From positions 186,001-250,000 of the forward strand of contig NZ_SRLE01000006.1 of assembly GCF_004745945.1 (NCBI RefSeq): a DNA stretch of 64,000 nucleotides, given 5' to 3'. The notes beneath the pieces are model-generated. The model made no database searches. It saw only the letters and a list, made by a program, of their open reading frames with translations, and was not told the DNA's origin. A program made the position numbers and the translations under genes. Positions 17,074 to 25,720 of the stretch are shown piece by piece; the first letter of the stretch is position 1, and the number at the start of each line of letters is the position of its first letter. Origin of the DNA: Mangrovimicrobium sediminis. Its GTDB lineage: Bacteria > Pseudomonadota > Gammaproteobacteria > Pseudomonadales > Halieaceae.

Positions 17074-18855
17074 CTACAGCGGCGCCGTGGCCTGTTCCAG
17101 CCAGCTGCGCTCGGCGCCCTCCAGCAGCGGCCCGACGCGTTCGGCCACGCGCTGGTGGTAGTCGTCGATCCAGGCGCGTTCGGCGTCGTCGAGCAGCTCG
17201 ACGTCTACCAGGCGGCGATCGAAGGGCACCAGGGTGAGCGCCTCGAAGCCGTACACCGGGGTCTCGCCCTCGGCCTCGCACTCGCGCACCACCACCAGAT
17301 TCTCGCAGCGGATGCCGAAGCTGCCGGCGCGGTAATAGCCCGGCTCGTTGCTGACGATCATGCCCGGGCGCAGGGCTGCCGGGTTGTAGGCCTTGGCGAT
17401 GCGCTGCGGCCCCTCGTGCACGCTGAGGAAGGCGCCGACACCGTGACCGGTACCGTGGTCGAAGTCGTAGCCGTAGCGCCACAGGTACTGGCGCGCCAGG
17501 GCGTCGAGGTGGGTGCCGGTGGTGCCCGCGGGGAAGCGAGCGCGATCCAGGGCGATATGCCCCTTGAGCACCAGGGTGAACATGCGGCGCACCTCGGCGC
17601 CCGGGTCGCCGATGGCCACGGTGCGGGTGATGTCGGTAGTGCCGTCAGAGTACTGGCCGCCGCTGTCGACGAGGTACACCGAGTTCATCTGCAGGCGCCC
17701 GGGGGCCGCCGCGTTCTCGTGGTTGTAGTGGCACATGGCGGCGTTGCCAGCCGCCGCGGAGATGGTGGAAAACGACGGGCCGTGGTACTCGTCGTTGGCC
17801 GCGCGCATCTCGCCGAGGGTGTCGGCCAGTTGCGCCTCGTCGTGCAGGCGGCCGGCGGCCACCTCGGCGTCGAGCCAGGCGAGGAAACGGATTTCCGCCA
17901 CCGCGTCGCGCAGGTGGGCGTCGCGGGCGCCCTGCACTTCCACCAGGTTCTTGCACGCCTTGGGCAGCAGCACCGGGTCCTGGCGCTCGACCAGCTGTGC
18001 GCCGCCCGCGGCCAGGGCGAGCTGGGTCCAGGCGTTGGCGTTGTCCGGGTCGGCGAGCACGCGCTGGCCGCCGAAGCCCATCAGGAAATCCTCGGCGGCG
18101 GACTCCGGGTACAGCGTCACGCCCGGGCCGACGTGGGCGTCGAAGCCCGGCGGAATGCGGCGCGGATCGACGAACACCGTCACACTGGCGTCCGCGCGCA
18201 GCACGGCGAAGCTGAGCAGGATGGGCAGGCAGGGAATGTCCGTGCCGCGCACGTTGAGCAGCCAGCTGACCGAGTCCGAGGCGAAGATCAGCGCAGCGTC
18301 GCCGCCCTCCGCGGCGATGCGCTCGGCGATCTGCTGGCGCTTGTCCTGCGAATCCAGGCCGGTGTAGCGCTGCGCCAGCAGCAGTGCCGGGGCGACGTGC
18401 TCGGCCGGGCGGTCGGTCCAGCAGTGGTCGACCAGGTTGTCGCTGTCCGCCACCAGCGCGTGGCCCGCAGCCTCCAGGGTGCGCGCGGTGGCCCGGTACC
18501 AGCTCAGGGTGTGCATGCGCGGGTCGCAGGCGGCGCGGCCACCGGCGGACAGGCGCTGGGCCAGCCAGGTGGCTGGCGGCTCCTCGATCAGGTGATGCAG
18601 CTCGTACAGCGGGGTTGGCACCTCATTGCGCACCTGCACGGTGTAGCGCCCATCGACAAAAATCGCGGCGCTGTCGGCGAGCACGACGACCATGCCCGCG
18701 GAGCCGGTAAACCCGGAAATCCAGCGCAGGCGCTCGTTGTGTTCGGGCAGGTATTCGCCGAGGTACTCGTCGGCCAGGGGAACGATGAAGGCGTCGTAGT
18801 CGCGCTCGCGCATCAGGGCGCGCACGGCGTCCAGGCGCCCGGCGATATCAGTCAT
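17074..18855 (-). CDS. pepP: Xaa-Pro aminopeptidase (M24B, large three-domain type)
   Basis: A 593-residue cytosolic metalloaminopeptidase that removes N-terminal residues preceding proline. Its length fits the three-domain form (two creatinase-like N-terminal domains, pita-bread catalytic domain, short C-terminal M24 extension), larger than the ~440-residue E. coli PepP. Metal ligands are visible: Asp residues in VDSGGQYSDGTTDITRT, His in HGTGHGVGAFL, Glu in SNEPGYY and Glu in GIRCENLVVV. The ATG at 18855 follows a short AT-richer stretch. It is upstream of the amino-acid symporter and downstream of the gsp operon, separated from gspN by 69 bases. Confidence 0.92.
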   Translation of the reverse strand: MTDIAGRLDAVRALMRERDYDAFIVPLADEYLGEYLPEHNERLRWISGFTGSAGMVVVLADSAAIFVDGRYTVQVRNEVPTPLYELHHLIEEPPATWLAQRLSAGGRAACDPRMHTLSWYRATARTLEAAGHALVADSDNLVDHCWTDRPAEHVAPALLLAQRYTGLDSQDKRQQIAERIAAEGGDAALIFASDSVSWLLNVRGTDIPCLPILLSFAVLRADASVTVFVDPRRIPPGFDAHVGPGVTLYPESAAEDFLMGFGGQRVLADPDNANAWTQLALAAGGAQLVERQDPVLLPKACKNLVEVQGARDAHLRDAVAEIRFLAWLDAEVAAGRLHDEAQLADTLGEMRAANDEYHGPSFSTISAAAGNAAMCHYNHENAAAPGRLQMNSVYLVDSGGQYSDGTTDITRTVAIGDPGAEVRRMFTLVLKGHIALDRARFPAGTTGTHLDALARQYLWRYGYDFDHGTGHGVGAFLSVHEGPQRIAKAYNPAALRPGMIVSNEPGYYRAGSFGIRCENLVVVRECEAEGETPVYGFEALTLVPFDRRLVDVELLDDAERAWIDDYHQRVAERVGPLLEGAERSWLEQATAPL

Positions 18856-18924
18856 GGTCGGTATCCAGGATAACGGCAGTAACGGTATTTTAACGGAATA
18901 CGGCGGCGCCCGCCCGGCGTGACG

Positions 18925-19671
18925 CTAGAGGCTGCCCTGCAGTTGCAGGCGGAAGCCGTCGTCCTGCGGCGCCGCCATCAGCTGCAGCGCACGGCGCAGC
19001 TGCGGGTCGTCGAGGCCCGCGCCGCGCAGCCCCACGTCGACGCCATAGGCGCGCTGGGCGAAGCTCACGCTACCCGTTGCCTCGACCTCGCCGGAGAGGG
19101 TGATCACCTCCCCGCGGATGGTGCCGTCGTCCCCGGTGGTGACGTCCATGGCGTAGCTGCCCAGGGCCCGTGGCCCCTGCGGCGCATTCCAGCTGCCGCC
19201 CTGCCACACCAGGCGGCCCTCGGCGGCGCTCGGCAGACCGCCCTCGACCCGCAGCCTGGCGAACTGCAGCGAGACGTCGCCGCCCAGGCGCACCGGCACG
19301 AAGTGACTGAGCAGCGCGGCGTCGACGCGGGCGTCGAGGTCGCGCAGGTCGATATTGCCCGAGACGGATGTGCGCACGATGCCGGCGAGGGTCTGCGCCC
19401 CCCAGTTGGAGGAGAACTCCACCGCTGGCGACAGCAACAGCAGCGACAACGGCCGCAGGCGCCACTCGGTGCGCCCCAGTTGCAGCCCGCCGGCGGCGGT
19501 GAGCAGGGTCGCGCGGCTGGCGGCGCCGCGCCACAGTGTGCCCGAAAGCCCCTCCAGCTGTACCTGCTGCGCGGGCAGCACCAGCGGCAGCAGGCGGGCC
19601 GGGGCAGTGGCCACCAGCGCCACCAGCAGGAGCAGCCCCAGTATCAGGGCGATCAGCCAGCGCGGCAGCAT
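18925..19671 (-). CDS. gspN: Type II secretion system protein N
   Basis: A 248-residue bitopic inner-membrane protein, last gene of the gsp operon. An N-terminal helix (LIALILGLLLLVALVATAPA) is followed by a periplasmic beta-rich domain typical of GspN/PulN (LEGLSGTLWRGAA early, repeated GxxxxxDL blocks later). Its start codon overlaps the gspM stop by one base (TGATG). GspN is an accessory, non-universal component; the exact role is unclear. Confidence 0.88.
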   Translation of the reverse strand: MLPRWLIALILGLLLLVALVATAPARLLPLVLPAQQVQLEGLSGTLWRGAASRATLLTAAGGLQLGRTEWRLRPLSLLLLSPAVEFSSNWGAQTLAGIVRTSVSGNIDLRDLDARVDAALLSHFVPVRLGGDVSLQFARLRVEGGLPSAAEGRLVWQGGSWNAPQGPRALGSYAMDVTTGDDGTIRGEVITLSGEVEATGSVSFAQRAYGVDVGLRGAGLDDPQLRRALQLMAAPQDDGFRLQLQGSL

Positions 19672-20144
19672 CAGCCCGCGGGGCCCAGTCTGACGGTAAC
19701 GTTGACCCGGCCGGCGCTGCCGGCCTGGGTGACGGACGCCTCGTGTACCACCAGCCCCTCGCGGTGCTCCATCTGGTACAGCCAGGCGACCATGTCATCG
19801 AAGGCAGCGCTTTCCAGGCGCACCTGGATCTCGCCGCGGCTGTTGGGCTGCAGGCGCGCCACCTGCAGGTTGTGCTGCGCGGTGGAGCTGTTCACCAGGC
19901 TGGTGAGATTGCGCCGCGCACCGGCGGCCGCGCCGCCTTTCTGCAGTTGCTGGATTTGCGAAACCATCACGTCCACGCGCTGCAGCGACTCGGAAACACC
20001 GCGATTCTGCGCCGCCATATTGTCGCGGGCGGTATCCAGCGGCGCCAGCAGCATGCGGAATACCACGTACAGCGCGAGCGCGATACCCAGCACCAGCAGG
20101 CTGAGCTGCTCGCGCTGGTTGAGACCGGTAAACCACTCCTTCAC
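19671..20144 (-). CDS. gspM: Type II secretion system protein M
   Basis: A 157-residue inner-membrane platform protein. A short cytoplasmic N-terminus (KEWFTGLNQREQ) precedes a single TM helix (about 15-33), a coiled-coil segment (about 40-70) and a ferredoxin-like periplasmic domain. GspM binds GspL, and together they couple the GspE ATPase to the pseudopilus. It overlaps gspL by four bases (GTGA) and gspN by one. Confidence 0.9.
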   Translation of the reverse strand: MKEWFTGLNQREQLSLLVLGIALALYVVFRMLLAPLDTARDNMAAQNRGVSESLQRVDVMVSQIQQLQKGGAAAGARRNLTSLVNSSTAQHNLQVARLQPNSRGEIQVRLESAAFDDMVAWLYQMEHREGLVVHEASVTQAGSAGRVNVTVRLGPAG

Positions 20145-21343
20145 GAGCGGCCTCCCACGCGCAGCCTGGCGCGTACCTGGTCGCCCGAGGCGCTGCTGTT
20201 CTCCAGCACCGCCTGCAGGCCGCCATCGGCGAAACCGGCGCGGATGCGCTCCACCGCCGCATAATCCTTGGCCAGGATATTCAGGCGCATTTCCGCGGCC
20301 TTGTCGTTGTAGTTGATGCTCACCAGGCTGCTGCCCGGGTTGGCCTGGACCACGCTGCCGACACGCGCCAGCAGGCCGACGAAATTACTGCCGCCGCCCC
20401 CGCCGCTGAGCTCGTCGAGCTGGCGCTGCAACTGCTGTTCCGGCCGCGGCACCATGCCGCGCGGAATGACCTGGCGGTAACTCTTCTCCAGCGCGCCGCG
20501 CAGGGCGAGGTTCTGCTCCTCGAGCTGGTGCAGGTCGGCCCAGCTGGCCAGCAGGTGTACGCCCACGGCAACGCCGAACAGGATCGCCGCGGCCCGCCAC
20601 AGCCGCCACCAGCGGTCCAGGGGCAGGCGCAGGGCAAAGCTGCCCTGGCGCAGGTTGAGTGCGGGCTCGGGATTCTCCGCCACCAGCATGGCGGCGTAGA
20701 AATCGCCGCGGCGCCACTGGGCGCGCCCGGCGAGTTCAGCGGGCAGCAGTGCCAGGTCGGCGTCCTGTTGCTCACCGTAGACGATCACTGCCTCGGGGCC
20801 GTCGCCAGTGCCAGCCAGGGCCTGCAACATGGCGGGCAGCAGGTCGCGCTCCACCGCGAACCCCTCGCAGCGCCCGTGGCGCACGATGGCGCGCTCGCCC
20901 TCCAGCACCAGGCACCACTCGCCGGGCTGCCAGGGCAGCAGCAGCGGCTCCGGCAGCCACTGGTTGACCGGCGGGAAGGGATCGAGCAGGGCGCGGTAGT
21001 CGTCCATCAGTTCGCGGGCGCAGACCGCCACGGCGAATTCATCTTTATCCAGGGCCACGCGGGCGAAGTGGAGTGCACCGACATCCTCGGCGATCTCCTC
21101 CTCCAGCATGTAGGGCAGGGATTTCTCCAGGTGCCGACGCTCCTCGGCGGCCACCGGCAGGCGCAGCAGGCGCGTGTCCTCGCCGGGTACCGCGAAGATG
21201 GGGGTCAGCTGGCGCTGGGCGATGACCGCCGACAGGGCGGCGCGTTCATCGTCGTTATCGAGCCAGTGCGGTCCGTCGGCGGCCCCCGGCGGATACCATG
21301 CCAGGCGGTCGCCGATACGGCGGATGACTGCTACCTCTCGCAA
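20141..21343 (-). CDS. gspL: Type II secretion system protein L
   Basis: A 400-residue inner-membrane platform protein that recruits the GspE ATPase. The N-terminal ~240 residues form the actin-like cytoplasmic domain. A TM helix lies near 245-265 (RAAAILFGVAVGVHLLASWA), followed by a coiled coil and a periplasmic ferredoxin-like domain. No ATG/GTG is available near the N-terminus. The TTG at 21343 has a strong GGAGAGAG site seven bases upstream and overlaps the gspK end by 13 bases, so I take TTG as the start. Confidence 0.9.
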   Translation of the reverse strand: MREVAVIRRIGDRLAWYPPGAADGPHWLDNDDERAALSAVIAQRQLTPIFAVPGEDTRLLRLPVAAEERRHLEKSLPYMLEEEIAEDVGALHFARVALDKDEFAVAVCARELMDDYRALLDPFPPVNQWLPEPLLLPWQPGEWCLVLEGERAIVRHGRCEGFAVERDLLPAMLQALAGTGDGPEAVIVYGEQQDADLALLPAELAGRAQWRRGDFYAAMLVAENPEPALNLRQGSFALRLPLDRWWRLWRAAAILFGVAVGVHLLASWADLHQLEEQNLALRGALEKSYRQVIPRGMVPRPEQQLQRQLDELSGGGGGSNFVGLLARVGSVVQANPGSSLVSINYNDKAAEMRLNILAKDYAAVERIRAGFADGGLQAVLENSSASGDQVRARLRVGGRS

Positions 21344-22389
21344 GGGTTTTCTCTCTCCAGTTCCTGGGGAAACGCGCGGGCGTCCGCGGTGCGACTGAGC
21401 ACGCTGACCTGGCGGTTTTCACGATGCAGCACACTGTACAAGCGTGTGATCCTGCCGGCAACTTCCGCGCGCGCCCGCAGCAGGAAGTAGTCCGAGGTCT
21501 CGCCGAGGAGGTCGAGGCCGCCGTTGGGTTGGTTCAGTTTTTCCTTGAATGGCGCCAGCACCGGCTGGTCCAGCCAATCCTCGATACCGGCATAGGGGTT
21601 GGTGCAGCGAAAGGCGATCAGTTCCAGCGCATCGGCCTCGCTCAGCGGTACCAGGCTGTCCGGGGAGCCCAGTGAGCGCAGCACGGTGAGCGGCGCGGTG
21701 TGGATGTTCAGCGCCGCGTCTTCCAACGGCCACACGGTCACCCAGGGGGCGATGGCGTCGTACAGCTCGGGGGTCATGCCGCGCACCGCGCGCAGTTCGC
21801 TGACGTCGAGCATGGGCCGGTTGGGCGCGCGGTAGGCGGGGGTCTGGCCGGCGTAGTAATCGCCCTCGGCGCCGTCCGGTCGGGTCTCGCCATCGTCGTC
21901 CACCCAGTCGCCGATGGCCTGGGCTATCGCCGCCGCCTGGATCTCGTTGATCTCCGGCTCCGCCGCCGCCTGCAGCAGGCGGATGAACTGGGCCTGGGCC
22001 GGGGTGAAGCGCGCCTCGTTGCCCTCCTCCGGCTCCGGCGCATCCTGCGCCAGCAGGTTGAGGTTGAAGCGGCCCTGCAGGTCTTCCAGTTCGCCCTCCA
22101 TCCAGCCCTCGTCCAGCGGGTAGGGCTGGGCCGGGCGCGCCCACACGTCCTGCAGGGTGTCCTGGCGCTCGCCCTCCGCCGTCTTGTCCTGGTCGTAGTC
22201 GGTGAGCAGGGCCAGTGTCGCCAGGCCCTCGGCGCCGCGCAGGTAGGCCAGGCCCTGCTCGGTGCGGAAGATGATGCTGGCGCGCTCGTAGACGCGCTCG
22301 AACTCGGCGCGCATGGCCACGATCAGGGCCGCGGAAATGGCGAAGATGAGCAGCGCCAGGATCAGCGCCGCCCCGCGCTGGGCGCGCAT
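21331..22389 (-). CDS. gspK: Type II secretion minor pseudopilin K
   Basis: A 352-residue minor pseudopilin that caps the pseudopilus tip together with GspI and GspJ. The leader is QRG followed by AALILALLIFAISAALIV; as in other GspK proteins, the Glu at +5 is missing. The large alpha domain inserted in the pilin fold explains the length. The ATG at 22389 is chosen over the one at 22413 because it gives a normal short leader, and it sits just after the gspJ stop (22394). The longer start would overlap gspJ. Confidence 0.9.
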   Translation of the reverse strand: MRAQRGAALILALLIFAISAALIVAMRAEFERVYERASIIFRTEQGLAYLRGAEGLATLALLTDYDQDKTAEGERQDTLQDVWARPAQPYPLDEGWMEGELEDLQGRFNLNLLAQDAPEPEEGNEARFTPAQAQFIRLLQAAAEPEINEIQAAAIAQAIGDWVDDDGETRPDGAEGDYYAGQTPAYRAPNRPMLDVSELRAVRGMTPELYDAIAPWVTVWPLEDAALNIHTAPLTVLRSLGSPDSLVPLSEADALELIAFRCTNPYAGIEDWLDQPVLAPFKEKLNQPNGGLDLLGETSDYFLLRARAEVAGRITRLYSVLHRENRQVSVLSRTADARAFPQELERENPCER

Positions 22390-22393
22390 CGGG

Positions 22394-23050
22394 CTAGATC
22401 GGCGGCAGGACATAAATCCGCCTCATTTCGCCCCAGTCGCGCAGCAGCAGGCGCACTTCCACCGCCAGCGGCGGCTCGAGCAGGGAACCGGGCTGGCTGG
22501 TGTCCGCGACCCAGCTGTCCTGCCACTGCCGGGTGTCCAGTTCCGAGCTGCTGCCCACGGTGCGCACCGCCGTGGTCGGCGGCAGGAACAGCACCTGCAG
22601 GTCGTCGACCTCCTCCAGCAGGCGCGTCTCGTAGGGCTCGGTATTGCCGCCGCGGTCGAGTACCGGGAAACTGTCGCGCCACAACGCGCCATCCTCGACC
22701 CGGTAGTTGACCCGCTGCAACTCCGGCCGCGGGTTGCCCATCGGGTCGAACCAGCCGGAGCGGGTGAAGGCCAGGGTGAAGCGCGCCGCCGGACCGCCGA
22801 TCATGGCCGGCTCGTCCTCGCCGAATTCGTCGCGCACCGGCCGCCCCACGAACTGCTCGAGGTCGCGGGAGATGAACATCCAGGCGCGGTTGACCTCGTA
22901 CACGCGCTCCATGCTCGCCTCGGTGCGCTCGGCGCCGACCAGCACAGTGGCGAAGATACGGTAGGCGATGGCGGCCACCACGGCGGTAATGGCCATGGCG
23001 ATGAGCACCTCGATCAGGGTGAAACCGCGCTGCCGGTGGCTAAGGCTCAC
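22394..23050 (-). CDS. gspJ: Type II secretion minor pseudopilin J
   Basis: A 218-residue minor pseudopilin with the prepilin peptidase site HRQRG followed by FTLIEVLIAMAITAVVAA. I set the start at the GTG at 23050 rather than the upstream ATG at 23068, because GGAGG lies at an ideal six-base spacing and the leader is then of normal length. The gene overlaps the end of gspI by 11 bases. Confidence 0.9.
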   Translation of the reverse strand: MSLSHRQRGFTLIEVLIAMAITAVVAAIAYRIFATVLVGAERTEASMERVYEVNRAWMFISRDLEQFVGRPVRDEFGEDEPAMIGGPAARFTLAFTRSGWFDPMGNPRPELQRVNYRVEDGALWRDSFPVLDRGGNTEPYETRLLEEVDDLQVLFLPPTTAVRTVGSSSELDTRQWQDSWVADTSQPGSLLEPPLAVEVRLLLRDWGEMRRIYVLPPI

Positions 23051-23462
23051 CGGGCACCTCCTCCTCATCGACGGTGAGGTCCGCGGGCAGGAAGGCGACC
23101 AGGGTGTACAGGGGCTTGGCCGCGGCCTCCTCGCGATCGGTCACCTCGATTTCCACGCGGTAGAACAGCGGCACCTCGGTGAGGGTGCTCTCCACCCACC
23201 AGTACCAGTCGCGCTCGCCCATCCGCGATACCCCGCTGTCGCGGCCCTTGATGACGTCGCGCTGGGTGAAGGACAGCAGGCGCAGCTCGGCGAGCTTGTT
23301 CACCGCCACCGCGTGGGCCATGGATTTCTCGCGCAGGTAGGCGGTACCGTCGACCTGCTGCGACAGGGCGAACAGCAGCGCGGGCAGCGCCAGCGCCACC
23401 ACCGCCAGGGCGACCATGACCTCGATCAGGGTGAAGCCGCGCGCGCGGGATACCAGCTTCAC
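23040..23462 (-). CDS. gspI: Type II secretion minor pseudopilin I
   Basis: A 140-residue minor pseudopilin with a short leader ending RARG and the mature N-terminus FTLIEVMVALAVVALALPAL. The GTG at 23462 overlaps the gspH stop (GTGA) and has a CGGAG site eight bases upstream. It is expected to initiate pseudopilus assembly together with GspJ and GspK. Confidence 0.9.
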   Translation of the reverse strand: MKLVSRARGFTLIEVMVALAVVALALPALLFALSQQVDGTAYLREKSMAHAVAVNKLAELRLLSFTQRDVIKGRDSGVSRMGERDWYWWVESTLTEVPLFYRVEIEVTDREEAAAKPLYTLVAFLPADLTVDEEEVPGEP

Positions 23463-24025
23463 TGCTCGTACTCCGGGTCTTCCTCGCCGCGAAACAGCAC
23501 GCGGAAGTCGCCGAGCAGGTCCCACTCGATACGCCACAGCAGCGCGCCGTCGCGCTCGTCGCGAAACTCCAGGGCGCCGGGGGGCGTCTCACCGCTGGCG
23601 TAGAAGATGAGTTGGGGCGGGGGATTCTCGAGATTCTCGCTGAACACGTCCTGGGGCTGGATCACCTCCTCGAGTTCCAGCTGCAGTTCCACCTGTGGCA
23701 CCAGGTCGCCGCTGTCGAACACGCCCTTGCCGCTTTGCGGTTCACGCCAGTCGGTGGGCCCGCGCTCGCGCCACTCCCAGGTGTAATGCGGTTCGCCGCG
23801 CACCAGGTCCAGGCGCAGTAACAGGCCGTAATCCATGCCGGTAAACTGCGCCTCGTCGAGGGCGTAGCTGGCGCTCTCGGCGATCTCGCGCACCTGCATT
23901 TCCAGGCGTTTTTCCTCGTTGCCGGAACTGATATTGAGCGAGACCAGGGAGGTCGCCAGTACGATGACCAGCAGGGCCACCAGCATTTCCAGCAGGCTGA
24001 AGCCGCGCTGCCAGCCCACGTCCAC
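23459..24025 (-). CDS. gspH: Type II secretion minor pseudopilin H
   Basis: A 188-residue minor pseudopilin. The leader is very short (VDVGWQRG), followed by FSLLEMLVALLVIVLATSLV with Glu at +5. The GTG start at 24025 follows the gspG stop by two bases. GspH sits between the major pseudopilin filament and the I-J-K tip. Confidence 0.88.
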   Translation of the reverse strand: MDVGWQRGFSLLEMLVALLVIVLATSLVSLNISSGNEEKRLEMQVREIAESASYALDEAQFTGMDYGLLLRLDLVRGEPHYTWEWRERGPTDWREPQSGKGVFDSGDLVPQVELQLELEEVIQPQDVFSENLENPPPQLIFYASGETPPGALEFRDERDGALLWRIEWDLLGDFRVLFRGEEDPEYEQ

Positions 24026-24027
24026 GA

Positions 24028-24465
24028 TTATTCGTCCGTGTTTTTCCAGTTGCCGATATCGCCGTTCTGGCCCTCGCCGCCGGACAGGCCGTCGGCACCC
24101 AGGGTGTAGATGTCGATCTCGCCGTGCTCGCCGGGGTTCAGGTACAGGTAGGGACGGCCCCAGGGGTCGACCGGCAGCTCGGGCAGGTAGCCGCCCTGCT
24201 TGAAGTTGCGCGGCTCCGGGTCCAGCGAGCTGGGTTCGACCAGCGCCTCCAGGCCCTGTTCGGTGGTCGGGTAGACGTAGTTGTCGAGGCGGTAGATTTT
24301 CAGCGCGGTCTCGATCGCCTTGAAGTCCGCCTGCGCCTTCTGGATGCGCGCCTCGTCAGCGCGGTTGAGCACGGTGGGCGCCACGATGCTGATCAGCAAT
24401 CCCATGATCACCAGCACCACGAGGATTTCCACCAGGGAAAAACCACCATTTGCGTGTCGTTTCAT
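24028..24465 (-). CDS. gspG: Type II secretion major pseudopilin G
   Basis: A 145-residue major pseudopilin. The leader MKRHANGG precedes FSLVEILVVLVIMGLLISIV. The GspG core signatures YRLDNYVYPTTEQGL and GYLPELPVDPWGRPYLY are present, as is the calcium-site loop near TLGADGLSGGEG. The length matches the family. It lies four bases after gspF. Confidence 0.95.
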   Translation of the reverse strand: MKRHANGGFSLVEILVVLVIMGLLISIVAPTVLNRADEARIQKAQADFKAIETALKIYRLDNYVYPTTEQGLEALVEPSSLDPEPRNFKQGGYLPELPVDPWGRPYLYLNPGEHGEIDIYTLGADGLSGGEGQNGDIGNWKNTDE

Positions 24466-24469
24466 AACC

Positions 24470-25705
24470 TTATTTCACCATTGTGTTCAAATCGAAAATC
24501 GGCAGCATGATGGCCAGCACGATGAGCAATACCATGCAGCCCATGACGATGACCATCAAGGGCTCGAACAGGCTCATCATGGTGCCCAGGGTCATCTCCA
24601 GTTCGCGCTCCTGGTTGGTCGCCGAACGCTCCAGCATGCTCTCGAGATCGCCGCTGGCCTCGCCGCTGGCCACCATGTGCACCATCATCGGCGGGAAACG
24701 GCCGCTCTGCTGCAGGGCACGGTTCAGACTACTGCCCTCCTGCACCAGTTCCGCCACTGCCTTGCTGTCCTCGCGCAGGACCAGGTTGGTCAGCACCTGG
24801 CCGGCGATGCGCAGGGACTCCAGCAGGGGCACCCCGCTGGCCATGAGGATACTCAGGGTCGAGGCGAAGCGCGCGGTGTCCAGGGCGATCAGCAGACGCG
24901 AGATGCCCGGCATGCGCAGCAGCAGCCGGTGCCACTTGCGCCGGCGCTTGGGGTTGGCCAGCAACTTGCGCACACCGAACACCAGCGCGACCAATGCGAC
25001 CAGCACCCACAGGCCGTAGTCGCGGAAGAAATCGCTGCTCGCCACCAGCACCTGGGTGAGCAGCGGCAACTCCTTTTGCGAATTGGCGAACACGCCGATC
25101 AGCTGTGGCACCACGAACACCATCAGGGCCACCACCACGGCGATGGCCACGCCCACCAGCACGAAGGGGTAGATCATCGCCATCTTCAGCTTCTGCCCGG
25201 TGTACTGGCGTTGTTCAGTGTAGTCCGCCAGCTGCTCCAGCACCGGGCCGAGGTAGCCGGCGTGCTCGCCGGCATTGACCATGGCGCGGTACATCTCGTT
25301 GAACACCTGCGGGAATTCGCCCATCGCGTAGGCCAGGGTGTAACCCTCGGCCACCCGCGAGCGCACCTGCAGCAGGATGGCCTTGATGCGGCTGGAGCGG
25401 GTCTGCTGGGCGGCGGCCTGCAGGGCCTCGTCCAGCGGCAGGTTGGAGGACACCAAAGTGGCCAGCTGGCGGGTGACCATGGCCAGGTCGCCGGTCGAGA
25501 TACGCGGCCGAAAGAGCTGCCCGCCGAGGCCGCCGAGACTGGCGCCGCCGCCCTTGGCCGGCGCGCGGTTGGCCTGCTCGACCTCCACCGGGCGCAGGCT
25601 CTTGGCGCGCAGCTGGCCGCGCACCTGGCGTTCGGAATCGCCCTCGAGGAAGCCCTTGACCAGCTTGCCCTGGGCGTTAAGTGCGCGGTAGCGATAGGCG
25701 GTCAC
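24470..25705 (-). CDS. gspF: Type II secretion inner-membrane protein F
   Basis: A 411-residue polytopic platform protein, homologous to PilC at 56977-58197. It contains two T2SSF helical domains (VTRQLATLVSSNLPLDEAL and FASTLSILMASGVPLLESL), each followed by transmembrane segments. The N-terminus is the typical YRALNAQGKLVKG. The start is a GTG at 25705. The gap to gspE upstream is 15 bases. Confidence 0.95.
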   Translation of the reverse strand: MTAYRYRALNAQGKLVKGFLEGDSERQVRGQLRAKSLRPVEVEQANRAPAKGGGASLGGLGGQLFRPRISTGDLAMVTRQLATLVSSNLPLDEALQAAAQQTRSSRIKAILLQVRSRVAEGYTLAYAMGEFPQVFNEMYRAMVNAGEHAGYLGPVLEQLADYTEQRQYTGQKLKMAMIYPFVLVGVAIAVVVALMVFVVPQLIGVFANSQKELPLLTQVLVASSDFFRDYGLWVLVALVALVFGVRKLLANPKRRRKWHRLLLRMPGISRLLIALDTARFASTLSILMASGVPLLESLRIAGQVLTNLVLREDSKAVAELVQEGSSLNRALQQSGRFPPMMVHMVASGEASGDLESMLERSATNQERELEMTLGTMMSLFEPLMVIVMGCMVLLIVLAIMLPIFDLNTMVK

Positions 25706-25720
25706 GGTGACACCCCGGGA